64,000 bases of DNA from Neobacillus driksii. GTDB taxonomy: Bacteria; Bacillota; Bacilli; Bacillales; Cytobacillaceae. The DNA is taken from NCBI RefSeq assembly GCF_013409995.1, contig NZ_JACCBX010000008.1:231894-295893 (forward strand). The letters run 5' to 3'. A program made the position numbers and the translations under genes. The notes below the pieces were generated by a model, which made no database searches, was not told the origin of the DNA, and was given only the letters and a program-made list of their open reading frames with translations. Position 1 is the stretch's first letter. The number at the start of each line of letters is the position of its first letter. Positions 36,304 through 43,693 of this stretch are shown piece after piece.

Positions 36304-37124
36304 CCTTTCGTGATTAAAACGTTATTATTTGGCGTAAACTTCACCTGGTCTTTATATACCCATCCGCCGATGTTGTACCAGCCGGTAAGGTAATCGTGGA
36401 CTAGAAACTCTCCTTCGCCTGGCTTGATTGCGCGAATAATATCGGCAGTATAGACGGCCTCTTTACGTATTACCGTGTTTTCTATAATAGAAAGAACGCC
36501 GATTCCCTGAGTTTGTTTTGACGGCGTGACCTTCGCTTCAACTGGCATCGGCGCCTCTTTGCGTTTCAGTCCGTACAACTTAGCGATAGCATGTGCGACA
36601 CCACTTCCGGCAGATTCTAAGACCTTATCATCACGGAGCTTCTTAATATCTATCGTAGAGTCCATAAAACCTCCTTCGATTAGCACTGCCGGCATGTTAG
36701 TTTTGCGAAGGATGTGTAGGTGCTGGCCGTTCTTGATTCCGCGATTCGTTAATCCATATGCGCTTACAATTGCCGGATGAACAGCTTCCGCAATTTTCTG
36801 CGACTGACCGCTACCCCAAGAAAACGTCTCAACACCCGACCACGTTCCCCATTTACCTGTGTTTGCATTATGGTGGAATGATACGTAAAGGTCTGCGCCC
36901 CAGGCATTTGCGCCGTTAGTTCTAGTCGCTAATGGAACGTCAGTCCTTCCCGTCGGATCATCGAACCGCCTAACATCTACTCCTTCGTATTGTTTCAGCG
37001 TTTTCTCGAAAGCGAGCCATACCTTGTTGTTAAAGTTCCACTCGAACTCACCGTCCGGTGTCCGCTTACCTAGTGTGACTCCAAAACCGCCATGACCTCC
37101 GCAACCGCCAATTCGCAACGTCAT
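36300..37124 (-). CDS. N-acetylmuramoyl-L-alanine amidase (endolysin)
   Basis: 274-residue murein hydrolase. Residues about 5-190 form an Amidase_3 domain: zinc ligands in GGHGG (His), the Glu near KQYEGVDVRRFDD, YVSFHHNA (His) and catalytic Glu in AVLIEGGFM. The C-terminal ~75 residues (VIRKEAVYTADIIRAIKPGE, GWYNIGGWVYKDQVKF) look like an SH3-type wall-binding domain. No signal peptide, as expected with a holin. Confidence 0.9.
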   Translation of the reverse strand: MTLRIGGCGGHGGFGVTLGKRTPDGEFEWNFNNKVWLAFEKTLKQYEGVDVRRFDDPTGRTDVPLATRTNGANAWGADLYVSFHHNANTGKWGTWSGVETFSWGSGQSQKIAEAVHPAIVSAYGLTNRGIKNGQHLHILRKTNMPAVLIEGGFMDSTIDIKKLRDDKVLESAGSGVAHAIAKLYGLKRKEAPMPVEAKVTPSKQTQGIGVLSIIENTVIRKEAVYTADIIRAIKPGEGEFLVHDYLTGWYNIGGWVYKDQVKFTPNNNVLITKG

Positions 37125-37149
37125 ATTTATCGCATCCTTTCCTTATTTA

Positions 37150-37413
37150 TTAGAGTCCATTTATCACGATACCGGCAAGACTTAGTACCGCGGTGATAGT
37201 TAACCCAATAGCCCACTTTGCGGTAGTTTTAATAGCAGCAATATCATCTGCCAGGTCGTCGATCTTTTGCAGTGCTTTATCGGCCTTCTGTTCCGCGCGC
37301 TCGGCCGTTTTCTTCGAATCCATTACGAAGTCCATTTTCGTGTTCATTACGCTGAGATCAATCGCCATTTGATTAATTTTGTCGTAAAGCTCCCGAGTAG
37401 TTGGTTCCGTCAT
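37150..37413 (-). CDS. XhlA family haemolysin/lysis protein
   Basis: 87-residue protein: N-terminal coiled coil (ELYDKINQMAIDLSVMNTKMD, then KADKALQKIDDLADD) and one C-terminal membrane segment (AIGLTITAVLSLAGIVI). This matches XhlA of PBSX, which takes part in lysis with the holin and amidase. ATG at 37413 has GGAGG upstream; the frame from 37437 lacks one. Confidence 0.82.
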   Translation of the reverse strand: MTEPTTRELYDKINQMAIDLSVMNTKMDFVMDSKKTAERAEQKADKALQKIDDLADDIAAIKTTAKWAIGLTITAVLSLAGIVINGL

Positions 37414-37442
37414 TGTTGAACCTCCATTCCCTCCCAAAAATA

Positions 37443-37470
37443 AAAAGAGAGCCTATAAGCTCTCTTTTTT
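37443..37470 (-). terminator. Terminator between tail and lysis genes
   Basis: Stem AAAAGAGAGC / GCTCTCTTTT followed by T-run; it overlaps the stop of the 62-residue gene. Confidence 0.75.
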
Positions 37471-37641
37471 GATTAATGTTGGTTTCATTTTTACTATTGC
37501 CACTTTGTAATTAAACGCATTAACCGCGACTTCCTCTTCTACAATGAAGAAGAAATCGTACTCTCTGTCGGGAATGATGTTGTGCCCATATAGCGATTCG
37601 GTAATGTTGCCTTCATCGTCGGTATTTACATATAACAGCAT
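37453..37641 (-). CDS. Small prophage protein downstream of Tal
   Basis: 62-residue acidic protein (MLLYVNTDDEGNITESLYG..., DYDFFFIVEEEV-like middle). ATG at 37641 has GGAGGGG upstream. It starts within 5 bp of the Tal stop. Such small proteins often follow tail-fibre genes, but no function is recognised. Confidence 0.6.
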   Translation of the reverse strand: MLLYVNTDDEGNITESLYGHNIIPDREYDFFFIVEEEVAVNAFNYKVAIVKMKPTLIKKESL

Positions 37642-37645
37642 TGAA

Positions 37646-39445
37646 TCACCCCTCCAACCATGCTCGTATTTTTCGGAAGTACACATTTCCGTTTGCAATA
37701 TCTTGATAGCCTTGCAGATATACCGAAACTACTTCCCCAGTCGGGACACCGAGGTCGACGGTTAATATCTCACCCACAACAGCTGCCTGATCCGAGATTC
37801 CATTCGTAAAACTTTTGCCAACTAGCAGAATATTGCCGTTCTTAGCAATACGAATTCCGCCCGTGTTACCGTCACCGGTTTTGTAGAACGCCACCTGCAT
37901 TTTGAGGTATCTGGCAGTATGCTTAAAGGTATAATAGTTACCGGATACTGGCACTGTCGAAGCAGTTGTAAACCAATACCCATTAATGTTCACACCGCTG
38001 TCCCGGAACGGAGGATCGTGCATGTCTGTCGCAAACTCGAAGTTCGCAACACCATTGTTAATTAGTTTGTATCCATCTGGTCGCTCTACAGTAAACGCCG
38101 TCCCTTTCGCAAAAAAACCATTCGCGTCAATTAAGGAATAATCGGTTTCGCCGCCCCCTCGAACGCTGATATTATTTGCGTCAATCTGCCCGGCAGTCAA
38201 CACGTCAGTTACCACGCCTTGCGAGGTAATCGCTTGCCTAAACGTTTGACCTCCGTCTGTCGATATCCCCAATCCCGCAGCGTTAAACAGGACTAAAAAG
38301 TTCGGATTGTTTTTGTCCCGCGCAATAATTCCGTTATCAAACTCCAGCTCCGTCTGAGCCGACTGCAGCGCTTCGGTCGCCCGCTTAACCGCCGCGTCCA
38401 GCACGTTATACTTCACCTTGCCGTCGCTTCCGATAATATCGCTGACTTGCTTCTCCACGCTTGCCCACCGGTCCACCACCGAATCACGAATATTACCGAG
38501 CGTAACCGTCGTTCTAATCGGCAGAAGGCTATCCTCCGCAAATTCTTCGTCGATGTCCACCAGTCGAGTCTCAATGTCAATTCCGATTGGCTCGTAGATT
38601 AAGAACACGTCGTCGCCTTCAGACGGTACATCATACGGAAAGCCGGCACGGCGAAGGTCCGCAAAGTCAATCGTAATCGATACTTCTGGCTCGTCGATAA
38701 GTTCCGCCTGCAACCTCGTATTTAATCCCTCAACTGTCGTATAGCGCTCATCACGTACTGGCTTTGCGTGTCTGATTCCGAAGACAGCCGCGTTCGGCGA
38801 AGTGTACTCCGCCTCGACTGCGTACGTTCCGTCCTCGTTTTTCTTTCCGAAGCCCTTAATGTACGTCGATAAGTTGCTCGTCTTGATATCGCGCGTTATC
38901 GTTTTGACATTGTAGTTATAACGGAATTGGAAGTCAGTCGCATTACCGATTCGCTGGCGAAAAGTTATGTGCGTGCCGTTTAGCGTGAATTCCGCTCCGT
39001 ACCGCTCGAGCAGTGTTTGGAATAGGGCAAGCCGGTTTTCGTCGCCGAAGTTTTCGAAGTCCTGTGCATAGAACTGGTCGACGATGGACCACGTATATTC
39101 CGTGTCACCGAGTACGAATTGGACCGCTGAGGCGAACGTCATTGAACCGGAGTGAAGCGCGTAAACATGATCGTCAATTAAGTCGAAAAACGTGTGTACC
39201 GCGATGACTTCTTTAATAAACGTGGTGCCCCTCGACTTTTCCGCGATTTGTTTAATTCGATAAGGCTCGCCGTCGAAATCGATAACGGATTCCTCGGATA
39301 CCATCGGATACGAGTGCGCGTTTTGCTCCGTCGGTAAAATTAAAAATGCCAACGTTTTTTCTCCGTTGACATTACGATATCTTTTTAACCCTTTATACCC
39401 GGTTAATGCCTCTGTATTCCCGTTTATATCAGTAATAATGAGCAA
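37646..39445 (-). CDS. Phage tail endopeptidase/tail-associated protein (Tal)
   Basis: 599-residue baseplate hub protein. Residues 1-330 match the prophage endopeptidase tail family: LIITDINGNTEALTGYKGLKRYRNVNGEKTL (in part), an AvhTFFDL-like region and VTLGNIRDS. The C-terminal part (from ~390, FNAAGLGISTDGGQTFRQAI) is a fibre-like region with beta content, suited for receptor binding. TTG start at 39445 with a GGTGAG site. Confidence 0.82.
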   Translation of the reverse strand: MLIITDINGNTEALTGYKGLKRYRNVNGEKTLAFLILPTEQNAHSYPMVSEESVIDFDGEPYRIKQIAEKSRGTTFIKEVIAVHTFFDLIDDHVYALHSGSMTFASAVQFVLGDTEYTWSIVDQFYAQDFENFGDENRLALFQTLLERYGAEFTLNGTHITFRQRIGNATDFQFRYNYNVKTITRDIKTSNLSTYIKGFGKKNEDGTYAVEAEYTSPNAAVFGIRHAKPVRDERYTTVEGLNTRLQAELIDEPEVSITIDFADLRRAGFPYDVPSEGDDVFLIYEPIGIDIETRLVDIDEEFAEDSLLPIRTTVTLGNIRDSVVDRWASVEKQVSDIIGSDGKVKYNVLDAAVKRATEALQSAQTELEFDNGIIARDKNNPNFLVLFNAAGLGISTDGGQTFRQAITSQGVVTDVLTAGQIDANNISVRGGGETDYSLIDANGFFAKGTAFTVERPDGYKLINNGVANFEFATDMHDPPFRDSGVNINGYWFTTASTVPVSGNYYTFKHTARYLKMQVAFYKTGDGNTGGIRIAKNGNILLVGKSFTNGISDQAAVVGEILTVDLGVPTGEVVSVYLQGYQDIANGNVYFRKIRAWLEG

Positions 39446-39470
39446 GTTCTCACCGCCTTTTTTGCAGATA

Positions 39471-39492
39471 AAAAAGAGCCCTGAAGGGCTCT
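39471..39492 (-). terminator. Terminator at the edge of the cargo genes
   Basis: Stem AGAGCCCT / AGGGCTCT followed by TTTTTT on the minus strand. It ends the metallopeptidase-like gene before Tal begins. Confidence 0.8.
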
Positions 39493-39552
39493 CGTTAGTG
39501 GGTACTTATTCCGTTTTCGCTACGATTCTTTATTGTGCTTCTATTTCTCCAT

Positions 39553-40428
39553 CTAATTTAAGCAAAAATATTTTCCGCATGTTTCATGTTCAATGATTTC
39601 TTTTTCCTTTTCAAAATCTATGAAAGGACTAAATACTTCCACGTAAAAACCTGTTCGTTTTTCCAGAAGATAAAAATTGTTTAATTTGGGTCGCTTTACT
39701 ATTTGAAATAAATCTGACACAAGTAGCTGATGTTGAATTTCTAAAAACACCGGAGTCAAAATACATTTTTCCTTAAAATCATATTTGAAGTTACAACGAG
39801 CAAATTCTTCTTCTATCATTTGAAAGATCTTAATGATGGCTTGTCTTCCCGTAAGTGGTGTTCTAACTGTAGACAAAGTTTTCTTTAATCTTCTGTATAG
39901 TTGATAGGTATTCGGATGTGTTTTTCTAATATCGGGTTCATATTTCAAAAATTCATCAGAATTTCTATAAAAAGATTCCACCAATGTAAAGGAATTCTTA
40001 ATAAAAGTAAGCCGATCATCTGGAAGAAGGTTAGTTAAATAGTTTTGTAGAAAGTTGATATTTTCTTTTTCGTGCATAACTTTTAACTCATTCATCATTG
40101 GATATAAAAGTACATGTTGAGACAGGTCTTCAATACTTTGGAATAAATCTTCATCCAGATTATCATATTGTATTTCAATACTCCTATTTATTCTAGGAAA
40201 CCCTATCAAGAAAAACTCTGCATGTATTAATTCATGTAACAAAATTGCCTCTTTTTCTTCATGAACTAAAGGGAGAGTTATTTCAATTTTTTTACTACTG
40301 TAATCCACATAATGGGAACCCAGACCCTCTTCATTTGAAGTATCTTTTTCGTAAATGTTTAAAGAATAGCCCTTACTTATTGCCATCTGCTTAATGATTT
40401 CTAGTTTTTTTTCAATTGATTTATTCAT
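39553..40428 (-). CDS. Putative zinc metallopeptidase-like cargo protein (HELIH motif)
   Basis: About 291 residues. The motif LLHELIHAEFF (HExxH; residues about 62-72 counting from MNKSIEKK) suggests a gluzincin/ImmA-IrrE-like zinc peptidase. The rest is helical (ENINFLQNYLTNLLP, YQLYRRLKKTLSTV) and not recognised. It is AT-richer than the flanking tail genes and has its own terminator. It lies between the beta-helix spike and Tal genes, divergent from a HEPN-like gene. Start at Met 40428 (MNKSIEKK) or 40440; both have weak context. Confidence 0.65.
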   Translation of the reverse strand: MNKSIEKKLEIIKQMAISKGYSLNIYEKDTSNEEGLGSHYVDYSSKKIEITLPLVHEEKEAILLHELIHAEFFLIGFPRINRSIEIQYDNLDEDLFQSIEDLSQHVLLYPMMNELKVMHEKENINFLQNYLTNLLPDDRLTFIKNSFTLVESFYRNSDEFLKYEPDIRKTHPNTYQLYRRLKKTLSTVRTPLTGRQAIIKIFQMIEEEFARCNFKYDFKEKCILTPVFLEIQHQLLVSDLFQIVKRPKLNNFYLLEKRTGFYVEVFSPFIDFEKEKEIIEHETCGKYFCLN

Positions 40429-40440
40429 TAATAAGATCAC

Positions 40441-40716
40441 TTCTTTTTAATACCATCTTAACAAATTAAGTTATACAATGGTATACGTTTGAATCAATTT
40501 ATATTTCACAAGTTCTTCCGAAAGTGCATTATTGATTGTAAAAAAATACCTCTCTGATAGAATGAAAGATGTTGAGCCTGTCATTTTTCCAGAGAGGAGG
40601 ATATTTTTGTTAATTATTGTGGACACCTACTAACTCAAGCCTATTTCGCAATCGTTCGCTCTTCGGTGTACGTGCGATGCAACCACATATTATTATCATA
40701 CCCAAGGAGATTATGA
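40441..40716 (+). promoter_or_regulatory. Divergent promoter region of the cargo pair with possible leader
   Basis: 276 bp between the two cargo genes. An inverted repeat CCTCTCTG (40549-40556) / CAGAGAGG (40590-40597) runs into AGGAGG at 40595-40600, a good ribosome site followed by a short frame TTG-TTA-ATT-ATT-GTG-GAC-ACC-TAC-stop. This resembles a leader-peptide arrangement ahead of the HEPN-like gene. Interpretation is tentative. Confidence 0.35.
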
Positions 40717-41310
40717 ATGACAACCAAAGCATCAGTTTTTAAAAATATAGATGACACCTTAAAAACAGTTGAAATTGCATTGAAAGATTTAAAAAATGAA
40801 ATTCCAGAAAGACGGATTGCATCAATAAGAAACATAATCACTTTTGGAAGATCTGTTACATTTGCAATTCAGAAATTGAAAAAACACGTTGATGGCTTCG
40901 ACAATTGGTACAAACCTAAACAACAAGAAATGATTTCAAACCCTCTTTTTAAATACTTTAAGGATATTCGAGATGAAATCATCCATGAAGGAAAACTCAA
41001 TACAAATGTTTCGGTAAATACGACATTCTTTAGCCCTTTATTCTTGCAGTACATGCCAAAACCACCAAACCATTCAAGTTTCTTTTTAGGTGACCAAAAT
41101 GGTGGTTCTGGATGGATCGTTAAAAATGACGACGCTGAAGAAGAAAAATATTATATTACTTTAAATAAAGATTTCGTTGATGTCCAGTTAAGCTTAGAAG
41201 GACTTCCTCAAGATCTTCCATATGAAGATACTTCAATCTTAAACTTGTGCACCATTTACTTTGACTATTTAAAGAACCTTGTTGTTGAAGCAAAGGAGCT
41301 CTTTTCTTAA
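40717..41310 (+). CDS. HEPN-like cargo protein
   Basis: 197-residue protein, the only plus-strand gene in the tail module. N-terminal helices are followed by YFKDIRDEIIHEG near residue 90, which has the R-x4-H motif of HEPN proteins (often RNases in toxin-antitoxin and defence systems). The C-terminal half is beta-rich (YYITLNKDFVDVQLSLEGL). AAGGAG precedes the ATG, and a terminator follows. HEPN assignment rests on motif and helix pattern only. Confidence 0.55.
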   Translation: MTTKASVFKNIDDTLKTVEIALKDLKNEIPERRIASIRNIITFGRSVTFAIQKLKKHVDGFDNWYKPKQQEMISNPLFKYFKDIRDEIIHEGKLNTNVSVNTTFFSPLFLQYMPKPPNHSSFFLGDQNGGSGWIVKNDDAEEEKYYITLNKDFVDVQLSLEGLPQDLPYEDTSILNLCTIYFDYLKNLVVEAKELFS

Positions 41311-41320
41311 CTAATTATCA

Positions 41321-41355
41321 AAACCCGGTAATAAATTTAACCGGGTTTGTTTTTA
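41321..41355 (+). terminator. Terminator of the HEPN-like gene
   Basis: Stem AAACCCGGT / ACCGGGTTT followed by GTTTTTATTTT. Confidence 0.82.
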
Positions 41356-41393
41356 TTTTCATTTGGTGAGTATCATTTTGTTCCAACTGCGCA

Positions 41394-42863
41394 TTAGGCA
41401 TCTATTGCTCCAAACGATTTCCAAGTTCCCGGTGTTCCGGCTGTCGTGCAAATCCAACCCACTTTACCTCCAGCGACTGGAGCCGTATTATAATAAATAT
41501 CACCTACTGCCCATGTTCCTGTTGTAGGTGCCGCTGTACCAAAGTGATGTCTTTTTCCACCTAGCTTCATATAATCTATATCATCAATGTAAGCTCTTGA
41601 AAGTTTAACAGCGTTTTTCAAATAACTGCTACTTCTTTGAGTGCCGATAGATGGAAGACTCCACACATTTGTTCCGTCCGTTACAGTGCTTTCACCGTTT
41701 GCAAAGAATAGAAAAGGATTGCCCCCGCCTAAATAATGAGGTGCAAGCGTTAATATCGTTGCTCCTTTGCTTTGGAAATTTGAATCCAATACCATAGAAA
41801 CTTTATCGCTGTAATCAACCCTAGTGTAATATTCAAAAGTTCCGGTGGATGGTGCTAAGAAAGTAGTATTAATCAATTTGAAGCTTCCGTTAAACTTAAA
41901 ACGTAAACCGATCTTTTTGAAATCTTCAATGTTGCAGTTTAGTAGCGTGATATTGAAAATGGAGTTTTTTCCGTCCGTTGCTACATCTTGACCGAAAACA
42001 CCCCAAATATCTGCGTTGTCCACTCCGTTACAATTTATCAGGGTAGCTGAACTATAGACAACGTAAGCCGCTTTCCCGGTTGCTACCGAGTGAACATAAC
42101 AGTTTTCTAGTAATGTGGTGTTTCCACCTTCGATTTCAATTCCATTATCTGCAACGAAATCAACTTGTATGTCCGTGAACCGACAAGAAAACATGTTAGG
42201 AATATAAACGCCTTTTCCTCTAAATTCACGAACAAAGATGTTTTCAAACACGCAATTCATCGTTTCTTTCGTGCCTGAATTGATTCCAATGGCATGATAA
42301 CCACTGTTAGTATTCGTGATTAGTCCTGCATCTCCTTTTATCGTCATATCGCGCAATTTAAAATTATTTATATACGTATCTGTTGGGGAAACAAATCCAG
42401 AACAACCGATAAACTGAATAATCGTTTTGCTTTTGCCGTTTCCTTTTACTTCTACATTTGATTTAACGAGGATGTTTACAGTGCTTTTCAGCGTGCCTTT
42501 GGGTAAGTAAACAACACCGCCACCATTTGAAGCTACAAAATCAATTGCCTGCTGCAAAAGTGAACCATGGTCGGATACACCTGTGAAATCAGCCCCATAA
42601 TCTTGCATTAAATCAATTGCGATATTGTTTAATTGTTTCGCACTTTGGGCCAAATTCGAAGTAAGGTCGTTCAGCCGATCGCCCAGCACCGGAAACCCTC
42701 CGCGAGAATCAACCACCTCGCTTGGCTGCGGTGTTCCTACGATTAAATCATCTACTCGTTTTTTCTGCGCTTGGATATCAGTGTCCACGTCGTCAAGCGC
42801 TTTGTTTAACGTATTACGGAATATGCGGTCAAACGCGCTTCCTAAAGTACCATACTTTCCCAC
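41394..42863 (-). CDS. Beta-helix tail spike (pectate-lyase-like)
   Basis: 489-residue tail protein. N-terminal ~100 residues contain a coiled coil for baseplate attachment; from DLMQDYGADFTGVSDHGSLLQQAID the sequence follows the pectate-lyase-3 entry motif, then a right-handed parallel beta-helix (VVYLPKGTLKSTVNI, IGINSGTKETMNCVFENI) and a C-terminal knob repeated in many Bacillus phages (HHFGTAAPTTGTWAVGDI). It may degrade a surface polymer. Start GTG at 42863 with AAAGGAGG at 7 nt. Confidence 0.8.
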   Translation of the reverse strand: MGKYGTLGSAFDRIFRNTLNKALDDVDTDIQAQKKRVDDLIVGTPQPSEVVDSRGGFPVLGDRLNDLTSNLAQSAKQLNNIAIDLMQDYGADFTGVSDHGSLLQQAIDFVASNGGGVVYLPKGTLKSTVNILVKSNVEVKGNGKSKTIIQFIGCSGFVSPTDTYINNFKLRDMTIKGDAGLITNTNSGYHAIGINSGTKETMNCVFENIFVREFRGKGVYIPNMFSCRFTDIQVDFVADNGIEIEGGNTTLLENCYVHSVATGKAAYVVYSSATLINCNGVDNADIWGVFGQDVATDGKNSIFNITLLNCNIEDFKKIGLRFKFNGSFKLINTTFLAPSTGTFEYYTRVDYSDKVSMVLDSNFQSKGATILTLAPHYLGGGNPFLFFANGESTVTDGTNVWSLPSIGTQRSSSYLKNAVKLSRAYIDDIDYMKLGGKRHHFGTAAPTTGTWAVGDIYYNTAPVAGGKVGWICTTAGTPGTWKSFGAIDA

Positions 42864-42876
42864 GTAGCCGCCTCCT

Positions 42877-43689
42877 TTATAAATAATAAAATCTAAAATC
42901 AAAACTTAACGTAAATAATCCGCTCGCACCCGTTATGACGAAATCGTTCCATCCAGGCACTATCGATATTACTTTGCGATTAGTGTCACGGAATATTGAC
43001 AGCCCGTTCTTCGTCGACTGAATGCTATCTAGTTTTACGCTATCGCCAGCAGTGGTTACGCCTGTATACGTCCATTCCTCGCCAGTCGTGACGTTCTGGA
43101 TTTTCAAATTATTGGACGCCCCTGTGAACGTAATGACTAACGGGTGTTGGCGTGGATTGACCGTCGTATCTCCGAGGTTATAAATTCGGAACGACGACGT
43201 TGTATGCGTATAGACCAATCCGTCGTCTATTATGCCTTGCCCGATTTGCCATAGTTCCGTATCGAATGTCAGAGGGTCCAGCGTTGTTCCGATTGACTCT
43301 GCGTAAGGTATTGCCGCCGTGAAATCAACGTCAAACCGGCCTTTTTTAGCAGTTAATTGCTCTACAGAAAATCCGTTTGACCGAACTTTCCACCGTTTCC
43401 CTGGTTCGCGTGAGTCTATCAGATAAAACTCCTCTACTCCCGCAAAGATTCGAAATACCTCGTTTCGTAATAACGCGAAGTCAATGCTATCCACGGCTGA
43501 CATATAAAAAGATCCTCGAAGTTGTCTCGAATCATATACCGCGCCTAAGTCGAGGGTTCCGTCTCTTCCTTCGACAACCTCGGTATAAACACGGGGCGAT
43601 GGCGCATCAATCTGGAAGTCTAGCGTTTTAATTCCGTAATCAGCCAAGTTATACAAAGCGCCAGTTAAGCGCTGAATTGCGATTTCCAT
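42877..43689 (-). CDS. Distal tail protein (Dit)
   Basis: 270-residue siphovirus tail component. The start, with GIKTLDFQIDAPSPRVYTE and later GRFDVDFTAAIPYAES, follows the Dit N-terminal ring domain, and the C-terminal half (HPLVITFTGASNNLKIQN) the galectin-like domain. It lies right after the tape measure gene (4 bp), the usual place for Dit. Confidence 0.85.
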   Translation of the reverse strand: MEIAIQRLTGALYNLADYGIKTLDFQIDAPSPRVYTEVVEGRDGTLDLGAVYDSRQLRGSFYMSAVDSIDFALLRNEVFRIFAGVEEFYLIDSREPGKRWKVRSNGFSVEQLTAKKGRFDVDFTAAIPYAESIGTTLDPLTFDTELWQIGQGIIDDGLVYTHTTSSFRIYNLGDTTVNPRQHPLVITFTGASNNLKIQNVTTGEEWTYTGVTTAGDSVKLDSIQSTKNGLSIFRDTNRKVISIVPGWNDFVITGASGLFTLSFDFRFYYL

Positions 43690-43693
43690 CGTT

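Noticed and set aside
40641..40841. 66-codon minus-strand frame across the HEPN-like gene start
   Set aside because: No ribosome site, and it overlaps the well-supported plus-strand gene.
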